Assembly (NCBI GenBank): GCA_032622095.1
Contig: CP136061.1
Coordinates: forward strand, 97,771,345-97,835,344
Direction of reading: 5' to 3'
Source of the DNA: Siphonodentalium dalli
Lineage: Eukaryota > Mollusca > Scaphopoda > Gadilida > Siphonodentaliidae
DNA length: 64,000 nucleotides
This document shows positions 1-12,500 of this stretch, in pieces (position 1 is the first letter of the stretch; every line of letters starts with the position of its first letter). The translations under genes were made by a program, and so were the position numbers. The notes beneath the pieces were generated by a model. That model made no database searches and was not told the origin of the DNA. It worked only from the letters and a program-made list of their open reading frames with translations.

Positions 1-415
1 GGTAACTTGGACCAGCTATTGCAGTGCAAAGTAAGAAATATGTTAAGGAAATATGTTAAGGCAAATTTGTAAAATATGATAACAAGTTATACCAAAGCTT
101 AATATTACGGAAATTTTCGGTTTATATTTTATTTCCACTTAAATGTTATGTCCATGTTTATGGCACGCCCAAGATGTAAACAACCCGGACAAATGATTAT
201 ATTCCCTCGGAATAAACGCTCTGCTTTCGTTTATGTCCTAATATCCACTGTCGGATTGCCATGGTGCATGTTCTAGGAAGGTACGGGAAGTTGAAAAATC
301 ACCAATGCCTTATAGTGCCGTGTGTTTTCAGCGGCCGCCACCATTGAACCAGCGTGTGTCTTGGTGACAGATATGAAACTTGGTACAAAGAAAACCATAT
401 CCCACCTTTGACTAC

Positions 416-535
416 CATGACCTAATGATGATCTTCTTCGATTGTGTTTCATCCGCATGGATATGACGACGGCGGCAACAACTAAAGTAACTACACACAC
501 GATACAAGGAACAGCAATCACGTACCAGCTGGTAC
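416..535 (-). CDS. Exon 17 of the model: transmembrane segment and stop-transfer
   Basis: The acceptor is tatttacag. The exon encodes TSWYVIAVPCIVCVVTLVVA, then AVVISMRMKHNRRRSS. About 23 uncharged residues followed by KHNRRR are a typical single-pass type I transmembrane helix with a cytoplasmic anchor. The 3' end is uncertain: GTCATG (exon end 422), GTAGTC (416) and GTGGGA slightly lower are possible donors, and the frame stays open to about 273. The cytoplasmic domain, which would name the receptor family, lies to the left of the window. Confidence 0.75.
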
Positions 536-3500
536 CTGTAAATATATGAGACAATAATAATATGTCGGTATCTATGAATTGTCGATGTGGCCACCCTGTG
601 AAGATGCTATACATTACTTTTTTTGCATTGCCCACTATATCAAACAACCAATTTAGCATGAGAGTGTTAACTAGTTACACTCTAACGTTACATGTGTAAT
701 GTTCATCGTGATTGATATCGAAAATCTAATAATCGTATTGGATCAGTTTTACTTCGCAGGTAATTTCAATTCATATTTTATGTACTTTTCGTCAATTACA
801 CCGTAGTTCAGTCGGACTCGTGGTTATTCTTAGAACTCCTGTAGTACATTGGTAGTATATCAATTAGGTTTAATAGTAAGTGAGGAATAATGGTACTCCA
901 GTCATGCTATCAACCAGAAAGTACGGTCAGAATCAGAGCCAGGTTTAGATGCACCAGATGAGGACAGACAACACTGCACCACATGGACAACACAGCTACA
1001 CTTCCAGACCAGTTAAATCAGCACATGGCAGATGTAACAATCAGAGAAAGTTCTAATCATCATATGCAGCTATATTCAGACAATCCAATCCAAATGCAGA
1101 CTTAGTAATAGTATGCAGTTACAGTACAAATCAAGACAAACCCATATATAAGGGCAATTCCAACCACGTAACCACTCATCACCACTTGGTCGATTGCTTG
1201 TTTGGGATTACGGTCGTCTAAGGCGAACCATTGCCAGTGCTTCCTAATGGCACAGCGATGTCCACCACTTGGTTGAGGCCCAGGTTTACCCACATGCACA
1301 CAAAGTACACGTACCATGTCCATATTATATCAGTAGATGTTGCAGTACCATTCCACGACCAGGTCATATTATTATTAGTCCTCACAGGTAGCTCAAATAC
1401 TATAGTATATATGCAGGTTCAGTCATATTAATACATACGTATTTGCATATAAGGATTAACTGTCATGTGAACTGTTTTTTATGGAGATGTAACCGTGAGG
1501 TAAGTGTCCATAACTTGTGTAAAACCCGAAGGGTTTGTAAAACCCGAAGGGTTTTACATACAAGTTATGACCACTTACCTTTTACAAGGGGTTTACATAC
1601 AAGTTATGACCACTTACCTCACGGTTACATCTCCATAAAAACAGTCAATATGACAGTTAATCCTTATATTTATATACATTTAGTGAAAAAGCCACTTTTG
1701 TAAATGTATTTAAATCGAAAAGTGTATCGTGACAAAACCAGCCCAAAATATCCTATATCACCCTTGGCAAAAGTTAACAGGAACAATTTCTTTATATTGA
1801 AATATGATGATTTAATTTAAGTCAATCCTGCGCGAGTCCAAATGCGCCCAAAACATTACGCGTTTTTCTTTCCGGTATCGATGACGTATCGATGTAATTA
1901 TGGGCTTGCAGTTATGAGCTGTTGCGCGTTCACCGAGAAATAACTGCAACTAGTCACGTGGGCGCCGACCAATCGAAATGCTGGATTTAGTAATAATCAC
2001 ACTTAGTATGTAAATATACGTAAATGCTGGTACAATAGCATAGAGTATGGAGTAACGTTTCGTTGTATACGTCAAGTAATCGCACTAATTGGAGTAATTC
2101 ACGGGTGTTCCCAACTTAGAACATGAGCTCACTTTGATGGGATCATGCACACAATTGCATGACGTGTATCATAAACGTAATCATAGGTGTAGTTGGTATG
2201 CACAGACGGGAGAATGACGCATTAAATTAATGGGTTTCTATGGAAATCGCCGTATTCTGTGAACTCGATAAAAGAGTCACAACCCAATATCATATATATA
2301 GTTATTAACAAAAAGAAATTCAAACAGAGTAGCTTATACTAAATGAGCGCCATGTTTGTTTTTGTGACAAGATATATGCTATTGATTAATCATGATCGAA
2401 CATGATAAGGAAGTTAAAATAATATGCAATTGCTTTGAATAGTGTTATGAAAGAGCGATATAAATCTCATATATATTTTGAAGACCTCTGTCTGTTTGTC
2501 TGTCTGTCTGTTTGTCTGTCATTTATACAAATCTACGATTCTCGACAGATCGGGACGAAACTTGGTACGTGTGTGTAGTTTGGCCAGGCGGTGGACGTTG
2601 TCGTATTGGCGAGCCCGTGCGGCGCCCGTGCAGCGCATGCGCAGACGAGATCTCGGAAACGGGTGGAGCTATCGACTTGAAATTTGCTATGTGAATGCAT
2701 CTTTCCCCGGATTCAAATTTTATCGGGTCGCCGAGCCCGTGCGACGCCAACTTCGCGCATGCGCAGACCAGATCTCGGAAACGGGTGGAGCTATCGACCT
2801 GAAATTTGGTTTTTGAATAGCTATCGACTTGCAATTTGGTTTTTGAATAGCCGGGACAACGTCGGGCTCATCGGCTAGTCTCATATATATTTTGAAGACC
2901 TCTGTATGTTTGTCTGTCTGTACGTCTGTCATTTATACAAATCTACGATTCTCGACCGATCGGGACGAAACTTGGTACGTGTGTGTAGTTTGACCAGGCG
3001 GTCGTCGTTGTCGCGTTGGCGAGCCCGCGCGGCGCCCACTTTGCGCATGCGCAGACGAGATCTCGGAAACGGGTTGAGCTATCGACTTGAAATTTGGTAT
3101 GTGAATGTATCTTGCCCCGGATACGAATTTTATCGGATCGCCGAGCCCGTGCGACGCCAGCTTCGCGCATGCGCAGATCAGATCTCGGAAACGGGTAGAG
3201 ATATCGACTTGAAATTTGGTTTTTTAATAGCCCGGACAACGTCGGACTGGGTAGAGCTATCGACTTGAAATTTGGTTTTTGAATAGCACGGACAACGTCG
3301 GGATCATCGGCTAGTCTCATATATATTTGAAGACCTCTGTATGTTTGTCTGTCTGTCCTTTATAGAATCGAAAACGGGTTGACCGATCGAGACCAAACTT
3401 CCTATCCAAAGGTAAACTCCCACGGGAATCGTCGACGTCGCATTTTGGAGAAGCCCAGAGCACCCATTCTCCACTCTCAATCACAAAAAACGGCACTGCG

Positions 3501-6500
3501 GTGGTTAATCAAGTGATAATTTAATGAGCGTTTGTTTTTGACGCATCGCTATAAAGAGCGTTTGTTTACCATTCAACGTTATTAGCATCTGCAGAAAGAT
3601 ATACGGGCCATAGTACTCTTACAATATTTATGCAATCGGGACGAAACTTGGTACGTGTGTGTAGTTTGACCAGGCGGTCGACGTTGTCGTATTGGCGAGC
3701 CCGTGCGGCGCCCGCTTCGCGCATGCGCTGACGAGATCTCGGTAACCGGTAGAGCTATCGACTTGAAATTTCCTATGTGAATGTATCTTGCCCCGGATAC
3801 GAATTTTATCGGGTCGCCGAGCCCGTGCGACGCAAGCTTCGCGCATGCGCAGACCAGATCTCGGAAACGGGTGGAGCTATCGACTTGAAATTTGGTTTTT
3901 GAATAGCCCGGACAACGTCGGGCTCATCGGCTAGTCTACTATATATTTTGAGACGTCCATATATATGTGTGTGTGTACTTTATAGAATCGAAAACGGTTT
4001 GTCAGATCGAGCTCAAACTTCCTATCTAAAGGTAAAAACCCACGGGAATGGCCGTCGTCGCGTTTTTGGACAAGCTCTGATCACTCATTCTCCACTCCCA
4101 ATCATCAAAATCACCGCAAACGGCACTGCGGGGGTTAATCGCGTTGATAGTTAACGAGCGTTCCTATCCGCAGTGTTGTTGATAAAAGAGCGTATGTGCG
4201 TAATGTGATTCTTACGTCTGTATACGGGCGTCAGCGTCGGTGATCGTGTTGTGTGATTCTTACGTACTTATGGTATCCAGACATGAGCGTGTTGTGTGAT
4301 TATTACGTACTTAGGGCTTCCTACAGTACACTCAGAGTGTGGTATAAGGAAAACACTCAACACGGTGGGAAGCCCACTAAGCCCACCGTGAATCACCGGC
4401 ATTCACGGTGATTTTTCCACGGTGATCCACGGTGAACTCGAGTGGATCGGATTAAGTTGAATAAACTAACGTCTGGGTGACTTGTCGGTGACCACTGGGA
4501 ATCACTGGGAATCACTGGTAATCACTGCGAATCACCGCGAATCACAGAGAATCGCTTCAAAACGCCAACAGCTATATTGTATCACGTCATGCATAGCCGA
4601 AACCCTTTACTGTAGTTTATTCTAAAGAATACACTCAGTGGGCCATGCATTGTATGTTGTTGTACATTATATTTATATTATGGTTGATATTTTCAAAAAT
4701 TCGAGAATGATTAACTAGCTACATGTATAGGTAAAATAAATAAACAATTTGTTATTGTATTGATTGATTTCTTCCGCCCCTCGATCACTTATTTCAAATT
4801 TTAAGCGCAAATTTCGTATTATTTACACACATGCACACATATATGTATAATATAATGATCCAAGTCCATTAAACAATTAAATTTGTTTTAATTGATTTTT
4901 AATAATGCTATCTTGTTTAGCAAAATGTTTAAAAGATCGAAATATGCGCGAAACGCAAATATGGATAACATTCCCTAGCTCTCTCATTTGTTCAGGCCCC
5001 TACATCAATGCATGCATAAACGTTCCGAGGGAAGACTGATTCAGCTAGCGTAAATGTTTTTTTTATTTATTGGGGTTTTGGATTTAACCCTGGATGATTT
5101 GGAAGGGGCGGAACTACTCCCCTACAACCCACTTTTGAATTTTAATGATTATCATGCTATGGGTGTATAATAACATGAAGTGGATGAAACGGGTATATAG
5201 TGTAAATACATGTGTATATACTAGCTAAAATAATAAAACAAAATGTCGGTGACCACTAGGATTCACATATACATAGTTATGTTTATATATAGCGTGCGAT
5301 TGTGTCCGTGTTATTTCAGACAATGGTAGTATAATGGGAGTCAGTTAGCTCTTACATAACCTTTGACAGTTCAGCCAAGTCTGTAAGAGGTGTCAAAATT
5401 AATTGTCCCCGTTGCAGCGCCGCGCATAGGGTGCGAGTTTCAATCATAACCATATGAGCTACATTTACATGTAGTGTTCACTTTGCCATTCAGAATGAAG
5501 TAAGGCGCACAGTACACATCCCGCATGGCTATTGTTCCGGTGTTAGCGGCCCACAAATAAAATGTACGCCGGTACTGTCGCATGCAATCAGACTCAGGTG
5601 TTTCCTCGAGTTCGTATGACACATGCTCTTTATATTTACCATATACATATAAGTACCATTGCTATTAGTCACGTTGGAACAATAAAGAGCGTTCACTGTT
5701 AGTCTATTCAAATAAATGGTAAAAATAAACTTTCTCTTCAGTACGAATGAAAACACATTTAAAAACTGCTGTATGTGTATATGCTATATTTATTTATCCC
5801 GAATAAATGAAACCTCCGGGATTGTGATCTATATTAAGTTACCGTATTATCTTTCCTAATTCCGACTACGTACCGTTATGTGGCAGTTCATATGAAATGA
5901 TTGAATGCTTTATTGCGAAGACACAAATTAATGGGCAACGTACGTTTGATGTTGGGGAATACTGAGGTCTATCCATAGTAAAATATAGTTAATTCATATT
6001 TTAAAACTAATGTATGCGTGTATAAGCCTCTGTTGACTCGAACGCGATGAATACATATCCAATATTTAAATAATAAAATGCCCTTTATCATGACTCAACA
6101 ATTGCATTTGCCATACTATCGTGTCTACAATATGGTTATGTAGAGGGATATATCGTTATTGGTTAAAAACATGTTAACCAATTTAACATCGGATTTATCC
6201 TGCAACATATCATTTGGATACTACGAAATCAGTCCGTCGCGATTCGGAATTTAAATCCTTCAGATATATAGCTTTTATTATATCATGAAAATCAGATAGG
6301 AATTAAAAAAAACACAGTTCCGATCCGCAATGCGCAATATTACATAACAACGGTCAAATTCAGTTAGCTGAATACCCGAGCATCCTGTAGTTTTCTCGTG
6401 TGCTCTCTTTGTGTAGACATAATGACGTAATGATGGTGAACGAGTAATCCGAAACCACACACCTTCCACATTAGACACAGGCATGCGATATATAAATGTG

Positions 6501-9500
6501 CATACATACAGATAAAAAGTTAAAACAAAGCTTATTCAACAAGTATATAGTTGAATATTTACGCACACGAATGACTTTAATTGATACCGAAAAGCTATGT
6601 ACATGCACATGTATCCCGGGAAAATTGGATGCAAATAAAGATCATTAAAACAAAATTGGAATGGTACCACCTGGTGGGTGATATAACGGTGTTAGTTTTT
6701 CTAAAGTTTGAAAATGATACTATTATTACAATGATATATTGATAAATACGCGATATATTTAGTTGCACCTGCTCTGAACAAAACATATATTTGATAATGT
6801 CAGAGATATTTACGAGCTGTCCTCAGTTTTCGCAGATAAGTGAAATAAACGCTCTTTATTTGTACTATGTAATGACTAGAATACTGGGAATTATCTGTAT
6901 GCCGAAGAACGGTCGGGACCCAAACGTTCTACGATCACAATAATTAATACAACCAGAAAGAGGCCGTTCATGTATATCATTTTTAGCGTACCTATCGGCA
7001 TATGCTGATCCATGATCCGCGATGTATCAAAATCGATCATAATTTGGACATTCAAACCAACAAGTGCCTTTAAATTGAGCAAGAAGTTGAAACTGAAAAC
7101 ATTATGGTTTTTTTCTCTCTCAAGTCAACATGTCAAAAAGTTTAAAAGATAAAAATGTGCGCGAAGCACACAAACGGACCACAGTATAATAAAGCGTTCC
7201 CTACAGCTAATTTTAATTTTACATTACTATGTTTTCCTTTTCAATTTGTTTTAAATGAAAACAAATAAAAACTAAACGGTGGAAAATGCAATGCTTTGAA
7301 GGTTGCGAATATAATGGTTTCGCAGTGATTGTCGGCAATCCACCGTGTTTCACGGTGATTCGCGGTGTTTTGTAGTGAGGTGGGAATACACTGCCATCAC
7401 CTTGTTGATTAGACAAAAGCGCCTCGCTAATCCTCTCCACTAAGGCCCACGGTGTTGAGTGGGCCACCGTGAATCACTCTCCCAAAAATATCCCCACCGT
7501 GTTGAGTGTTTTCCTTACAGCACACGATGAGTGTACTGTAGGAACTGGGATCGGGTCAGTTTTTCCGTCCTAGGTGATACTCATATATGTATGTGTGTGT
7601 GTCCTTTATAGACTCGAACCGATTGAGCTCAAACTTGCTACCTACGGGAAGTGTCATGCGCGGGTTAAAACTGTGACCCCGACCTGACCTTGACCATCAA
7701 AATGATCAATTCAAGGTCAAATCGGGTAAAACTGGCGGATTTTTTATTTGTTTGGCGGAACTGGTCAATTCAAGGTCAAATGGGGTAAAACTGGCGGATT
7801 TCTGTACTTTTGTCCGGGGAGTGTTTTGGACGGGTCAATTGATGACCACGACCTGACCTTGACCTACAAAATTGTCAATTCAAGGTCAAATCGGGTAAAA
7901 CTTGCTGATTTCGACGCACAAGTGTCTCGGAACCTGTTGCAATTGCTTTTTCGAACAAAGTCATGGGACGAATGCCGCCAGTGGCGGGCTAACCTGCTAG
8001 TCTCATATATATTTTTGAAGACCTCTGTCTGTCTGTCTGTCTGTCTGTATGTTTGTCTGTCATTTATACAAATCTACGATTCTCGACCGATCGGGACGAA
8101 ACATGGTACGTGTGTGTAGTTTGACCAGGCGGTCGCCCTTGTCGTATTGGCGAGCCCATGCGACGCCCGTGCAGCGCATGCGCAGACGAGATCTCGGAAA
8201 CGGGTGGAGCTATCGACTTGAAATTTGCTATGTGAATGTACCTTGCCCCGGATACGAATTTTATCGGGTCGCCGAGCCCGAGCGACGCCAGCTTCGCGCA
8301 TGCGCAGACCAGATCTCGGAAACGGGTGGAGCTGTCGACTTGAAATTTGGTTTTTGAATAGCCCGGACCATCAGCTACTCTATTATATATTTTGGAAGAT
8401 CTGTCTGTGTGTCTGTAATCGATGGACTCGAAAACGGCCGAGCCGATTTCGATGAAACTTGGTATGTGGGGTATTTTCGGCCGGGGAGTGACATAGGCCT
8501 ATTAATTTGCCCGTGGGACGTGACTTTGACCTTGACATCGGGTAATTCCAAGGTCAAACTCCCGAATATCACGGGCTTTCGATGAAACTTGGTATGCGGT
8601 GGTACTTTCGTATAGGGATTCTCATAGGGATATTCATTTGCCCGTGCGACGTGACATTGACCTTGAAATCGGGTCAATTAAAGGTCAAATCGCCAATTTT
8701 GATGGGATTTCAACGAAATTTTATACATAGGGTTACTTTTGTCCACTGAGTGTTCTGGACGGGTCAAATCGTGACCACGACCTGACCTTGACCTTCAAAA
8801 TGATCAATTCAAGGTCAAATCGGGTAAAACCGGATGGATTTCGACGGGCTCGTTTGTCGGGTACTTTTGTCCGGGCAGTGTTTTGGACTGGTCAAATCAA
8901 GTCGGTTCACCTTCTAGTATTATATATAGTTGTGAGAATATTAAATTAATTAAGTTGGCGCAATAGGTTGCAACCAGATTGTGGTGTCCCGTAGTGTCTA
9001 GTGTTGAAGGTATAGTTGGCCGCATACGGGAACAATAAACAAAATATGGAGTCCATAAGTTTTGATAACTTTATATTTGATATGTTTTATTGATTGATTG
9101 GGGTTTATTGTCGCTTTAGCAACTAAGGCCATATCACGACATTGCCAGTTTTATTGGTGGAGGAAATCCGCACACTTGCGACTATCTAACAGTGATTTCA
9201 ATGGCTGATAGACTCGTCAACCATGTGCGGCAAACCACCGGCCATCGGCGAGTAACTGGTAACTCCACCAGATAACGATTTCGAGTTACAAAATCCACGA
9301 TGGAAACATGTGGATATGAACCCTTATCGCCAGGGCTGGAGGGCGAAACGGCTTGGAGTTGTACCCCTAACCAATTTAGCCACTGGTGCCCCTTTATATT
9401 TTTATAAGTCTCTCTCGATAAGCAATGTGTAAACAGGTTATGAAGAGGTCTTGCTGGTAGGAAAGTTATGGGTGAAGTCCAGTTCTCGCTATCAAGAACG

Positions 9501-12500
9501 GGTAGTTATTTCTAGTATCGATGGTATCATGTGTCCATATAAGGTCTGGGTATCATGGTATCCATGTTATATATACGTTCACTATGGCGTGTATCACACT
9601 ATTGTTACTGGATTATTCGATTCTTCTGTTCATACCTGTGTTGTACAATGAATACAACCAGTCATCGGCAATTAAGGTATGATCGTATTACTTATGTGTG
9701 TACGCTCGTATTCATCGTTTCACATGCCTCTCCTGTTACACAGTGCTTACCACTACATAATTAACTCTATCAATACAACAACGGGGAATGGAAGATTATC
9801 CCAGATCCGGGAACACATCAAACTCTATCTATTATACTATATTATGTACTATCGGACAGTGGTCTGGATACTGTTCATTTGCATCAGTAATGTTGAGAGT
9901 GCAATGTGGCTGTTCACTGGGTCATCGTCCGATACCTTCCACAAACGCATGGACATAGTGGATTTCGCACTGTCAAATTTAGCTGCAATACATGTAGTTG
10001 AATATAACAATAATTGGTATATCCATAATGTGTCTGACCTGATGTACGAATGAGAAATAATATATGTTTACACCAAGTATGGTTACATATAGGTGTCCGA
10101 TAGTACAGAAGATATCGGTTGATATATAATTATGTTCCCAGTATTGCTATAACGTATTGTACAGATAAACACAGCACATCGAGATATAACTAATAGAATA
10201 GATACAATCATAATTATCAAGATCATTTTCTAAATTGGATGTGACATGTACTACCATCTTGTATGTTGGAAGGATCAGACCACGATCGTTCCACCATACA
10301 GATGACATGATACACGTCACATGGTAGGTGTATCATATACATCATACCTTATTAGGATGCATGATATGATACACCATACGTTATAATAACTACTGGCGTC
10401 GAGAGATACGAAGAACCTCTCTCTCTCCATCAGCCGATCCGACTAGACCTCTTTTACCGATGCTCCTGCTGTGTTTATCACTATGACTTATACACATATA
10501 AAGTTATCAAAAGCTACGGACAGTTATTGTTATCAAAGTTCCCGACACGGCCAATTCAACATCTAAACCCTAGACACCGGGACATAGGCTGGACATTAAA
10601 GGTAGTCAATCCGATTCGATGTTTTCCCATATCTTCATATTCCAACATTGTTTTTGAAATGCCGCTTCACTATCAGAATCGATTAATTGCCAAAAAACAA
10701 AGCTAACCACAGTCACCTATAGTATAACATTGCCCAAAAACCTGTCTTTTATCATCATTTCGTTCAACAACGAAATTTTGACGGTTTGTCAAATATCTGA
10801 CACTCAAAAGCCACCTGATTTCAGAGTTATCCATCTTCATCCACAATTTGGTCTGAGACCGTCTTCTCGTCGACTTTTTACGAGGCCACTAAAAAGACCG
10901 GTGGTGAAAAATAATAGATTTAAAAAATTGATAACTGATCACTCTGAGCTTTCGAATCAAATATGTTGTACCCCCGAAGCCAACGAAATAGTAATTTGCG
11001 AGCGTTAATTCGGATTATGCACCTTTAAACGTCTCCACGACTGAAGGCACTTGAGACTGATGGGATTAAACCATAATACGTGCACTCACCCGAATCATCG
11101 TCCTTATCCTCTGACCATGGAGTTTGATAACTTTTTGACACACCTGCGGACGTAAAAGCGTTAACAGCGACACTGGCGGGCCGATCACTCCACTTAGTTT
11201 GGTTCAACTGGAACAGGAAGTGGAATTTCCCATCGTGGAAGGGACGTAATAACGGCTGCTCCTCTGGCGTTTTATCACATTCGTAATTCACTGTCGTCTG
11301 GTTGTGATCCTTAAAGATACGTCACAATCCGCCATAAATAGAAAGAATAGCAAAATATAGCCAGCATTTGTTCTTATGCCAATCAGAAATATGGCATAAA
11401 CAGTATGTTATTGTTAACTTTATCCCATTTGTTATGTAAACAAAAGCAAAAAACGTTACGTTTCTTGGCTTTTGTTTAGATCCGGATATGGTAAACATAA
11501 AGAGCGTTATTTGTTACTGTTTTCCTGATATGGAAATAATAAAGAGCGTTTATATAATTTGTGTGTGATTAACCAATAGAATTGAGCTGTGTTATGTAAA
11601 CAGAAGCACAACTTCTGTAACACGAGCAGGCTCTTGTTCACGTACACCATCGTACGTCTTGACGACAATATACTATTTACGCGCTGATTATGTTTGGCAT
11701 ATGGGCGGAACTGTATATATTTTAGTGTTCCTTCTGTTGATGGTGATTTGAACAAATATATATATTTCTGCAACGAACACCACCCGTGCCTTTAAAACAA
11801 ACATTCACTGAGGTAGATAGAAACAGGTTACTGTGAATATGACGACCAGTTTAGTTTCACCAGTCAGTAGCACGAAACTGAACAGAACATAGCTGCCTTG
11901 ACGTGTACGATGTAAAGGCATAGGTATACGATATATGGTTGTGATCCTTAAAACAAACATTCACTGAGGTAGATGGAAACAGGTTACTGTGAATATGACG
12001 ACATGTTTAATTTCATTCAGTCAGTAGCACGAAACTGAACAGAACATAGCTGCCGTGACGTGTACGATGTAAAGGCATATGTATACGATATATGGTTGTG
12101 ATCCTTAAAGCAAACATCCACTGAGGTAGATAGAAACAGGTTACTGTGAATATGACGACCAGTTTAGTTTCACCAGTCAGTAGCACGAAACTGAACAGAA
12201 CATAGCTTCCTTGACGTGTACGATGTAAAGGCATATGTATACGATATATGGTTGTGATCCTTAAAACAAACATCCACTGAGGTAGATAGAAACAGGTTAC
12301 TGTGAAATTGTGAATATGACGACCAGTATAGTTCCACCAATCAGTATAGCACGAAACTGAACAGTATATAGCTGTCTTGGCGTGTAGGAATGTAAAGGCA
12401 TATGTATACGATATATGGTTCTGATCCTTAAAACATACATCCACTGAGGTAGATAGAAACAGGTTACTGTGAATATGACGACCAGTATAGTTCCACCAAT

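Larger units (their letters stand above)
4320..7542. mobile_element. 3.2-kb insertion with long subrepeat-rich inverted termini
   Basis: The left end (from CCTACAGTACACTCAG) and the reverse complement of the right end (CCTACAGTACACTCAT) match for about 80 bp, including AAAACACTCAACACGGTGGG, and the similarity continues loosely for over 200 bp through repeated AATCACnG words and CACGGTG hairpins. The insertion splits a Helitron-like unit; uninterrupted relatives at 54.18 and 54.83 kb show the joined site (acttagg...aggaacggg). Long, internally repetitive termini suggest a foldback or Mutator-like element. No transposase frame was recognised; two FN3-like fragments lie inside. Confidence 0.6.
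2465..8917 (+). mobile_element. Helitron-like non-autonomous tandem array, interrupted by an insertion
   Basis: Successive units begin TCTCATATATAT or TCTACTATATAT and end CTAG, followed by T: 2465-2878, 2879-3314, 3315-3934, 3935 to 8000 (interrupted by 4320-7542), 8001-8378 (ending CTAC) and 8379-8917. A small hairpin-like CCCGGACAACGTCGGG lies about 8 nt before the CTAG. TC at the 5' end, CTRR at the 3' end preceded by a hairpin, no target duplication and head-to-tail copies are Helitron traits. Inside are TCTG microsatellites and repeated blocks such as CGGGACGAAACTTGGTACG. No transposase is encoded; this is a non-autonomous family. Confidence 0.65.

Noticed and set aside
6278-6484. Minus-strand 68-codon frame ending in RCYVILRIADR as a possible FN3 piece
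   Set aside because: No usable acceptor or donor in phase, and it lies in the 3.2-kb insertion; similarity is too slight.
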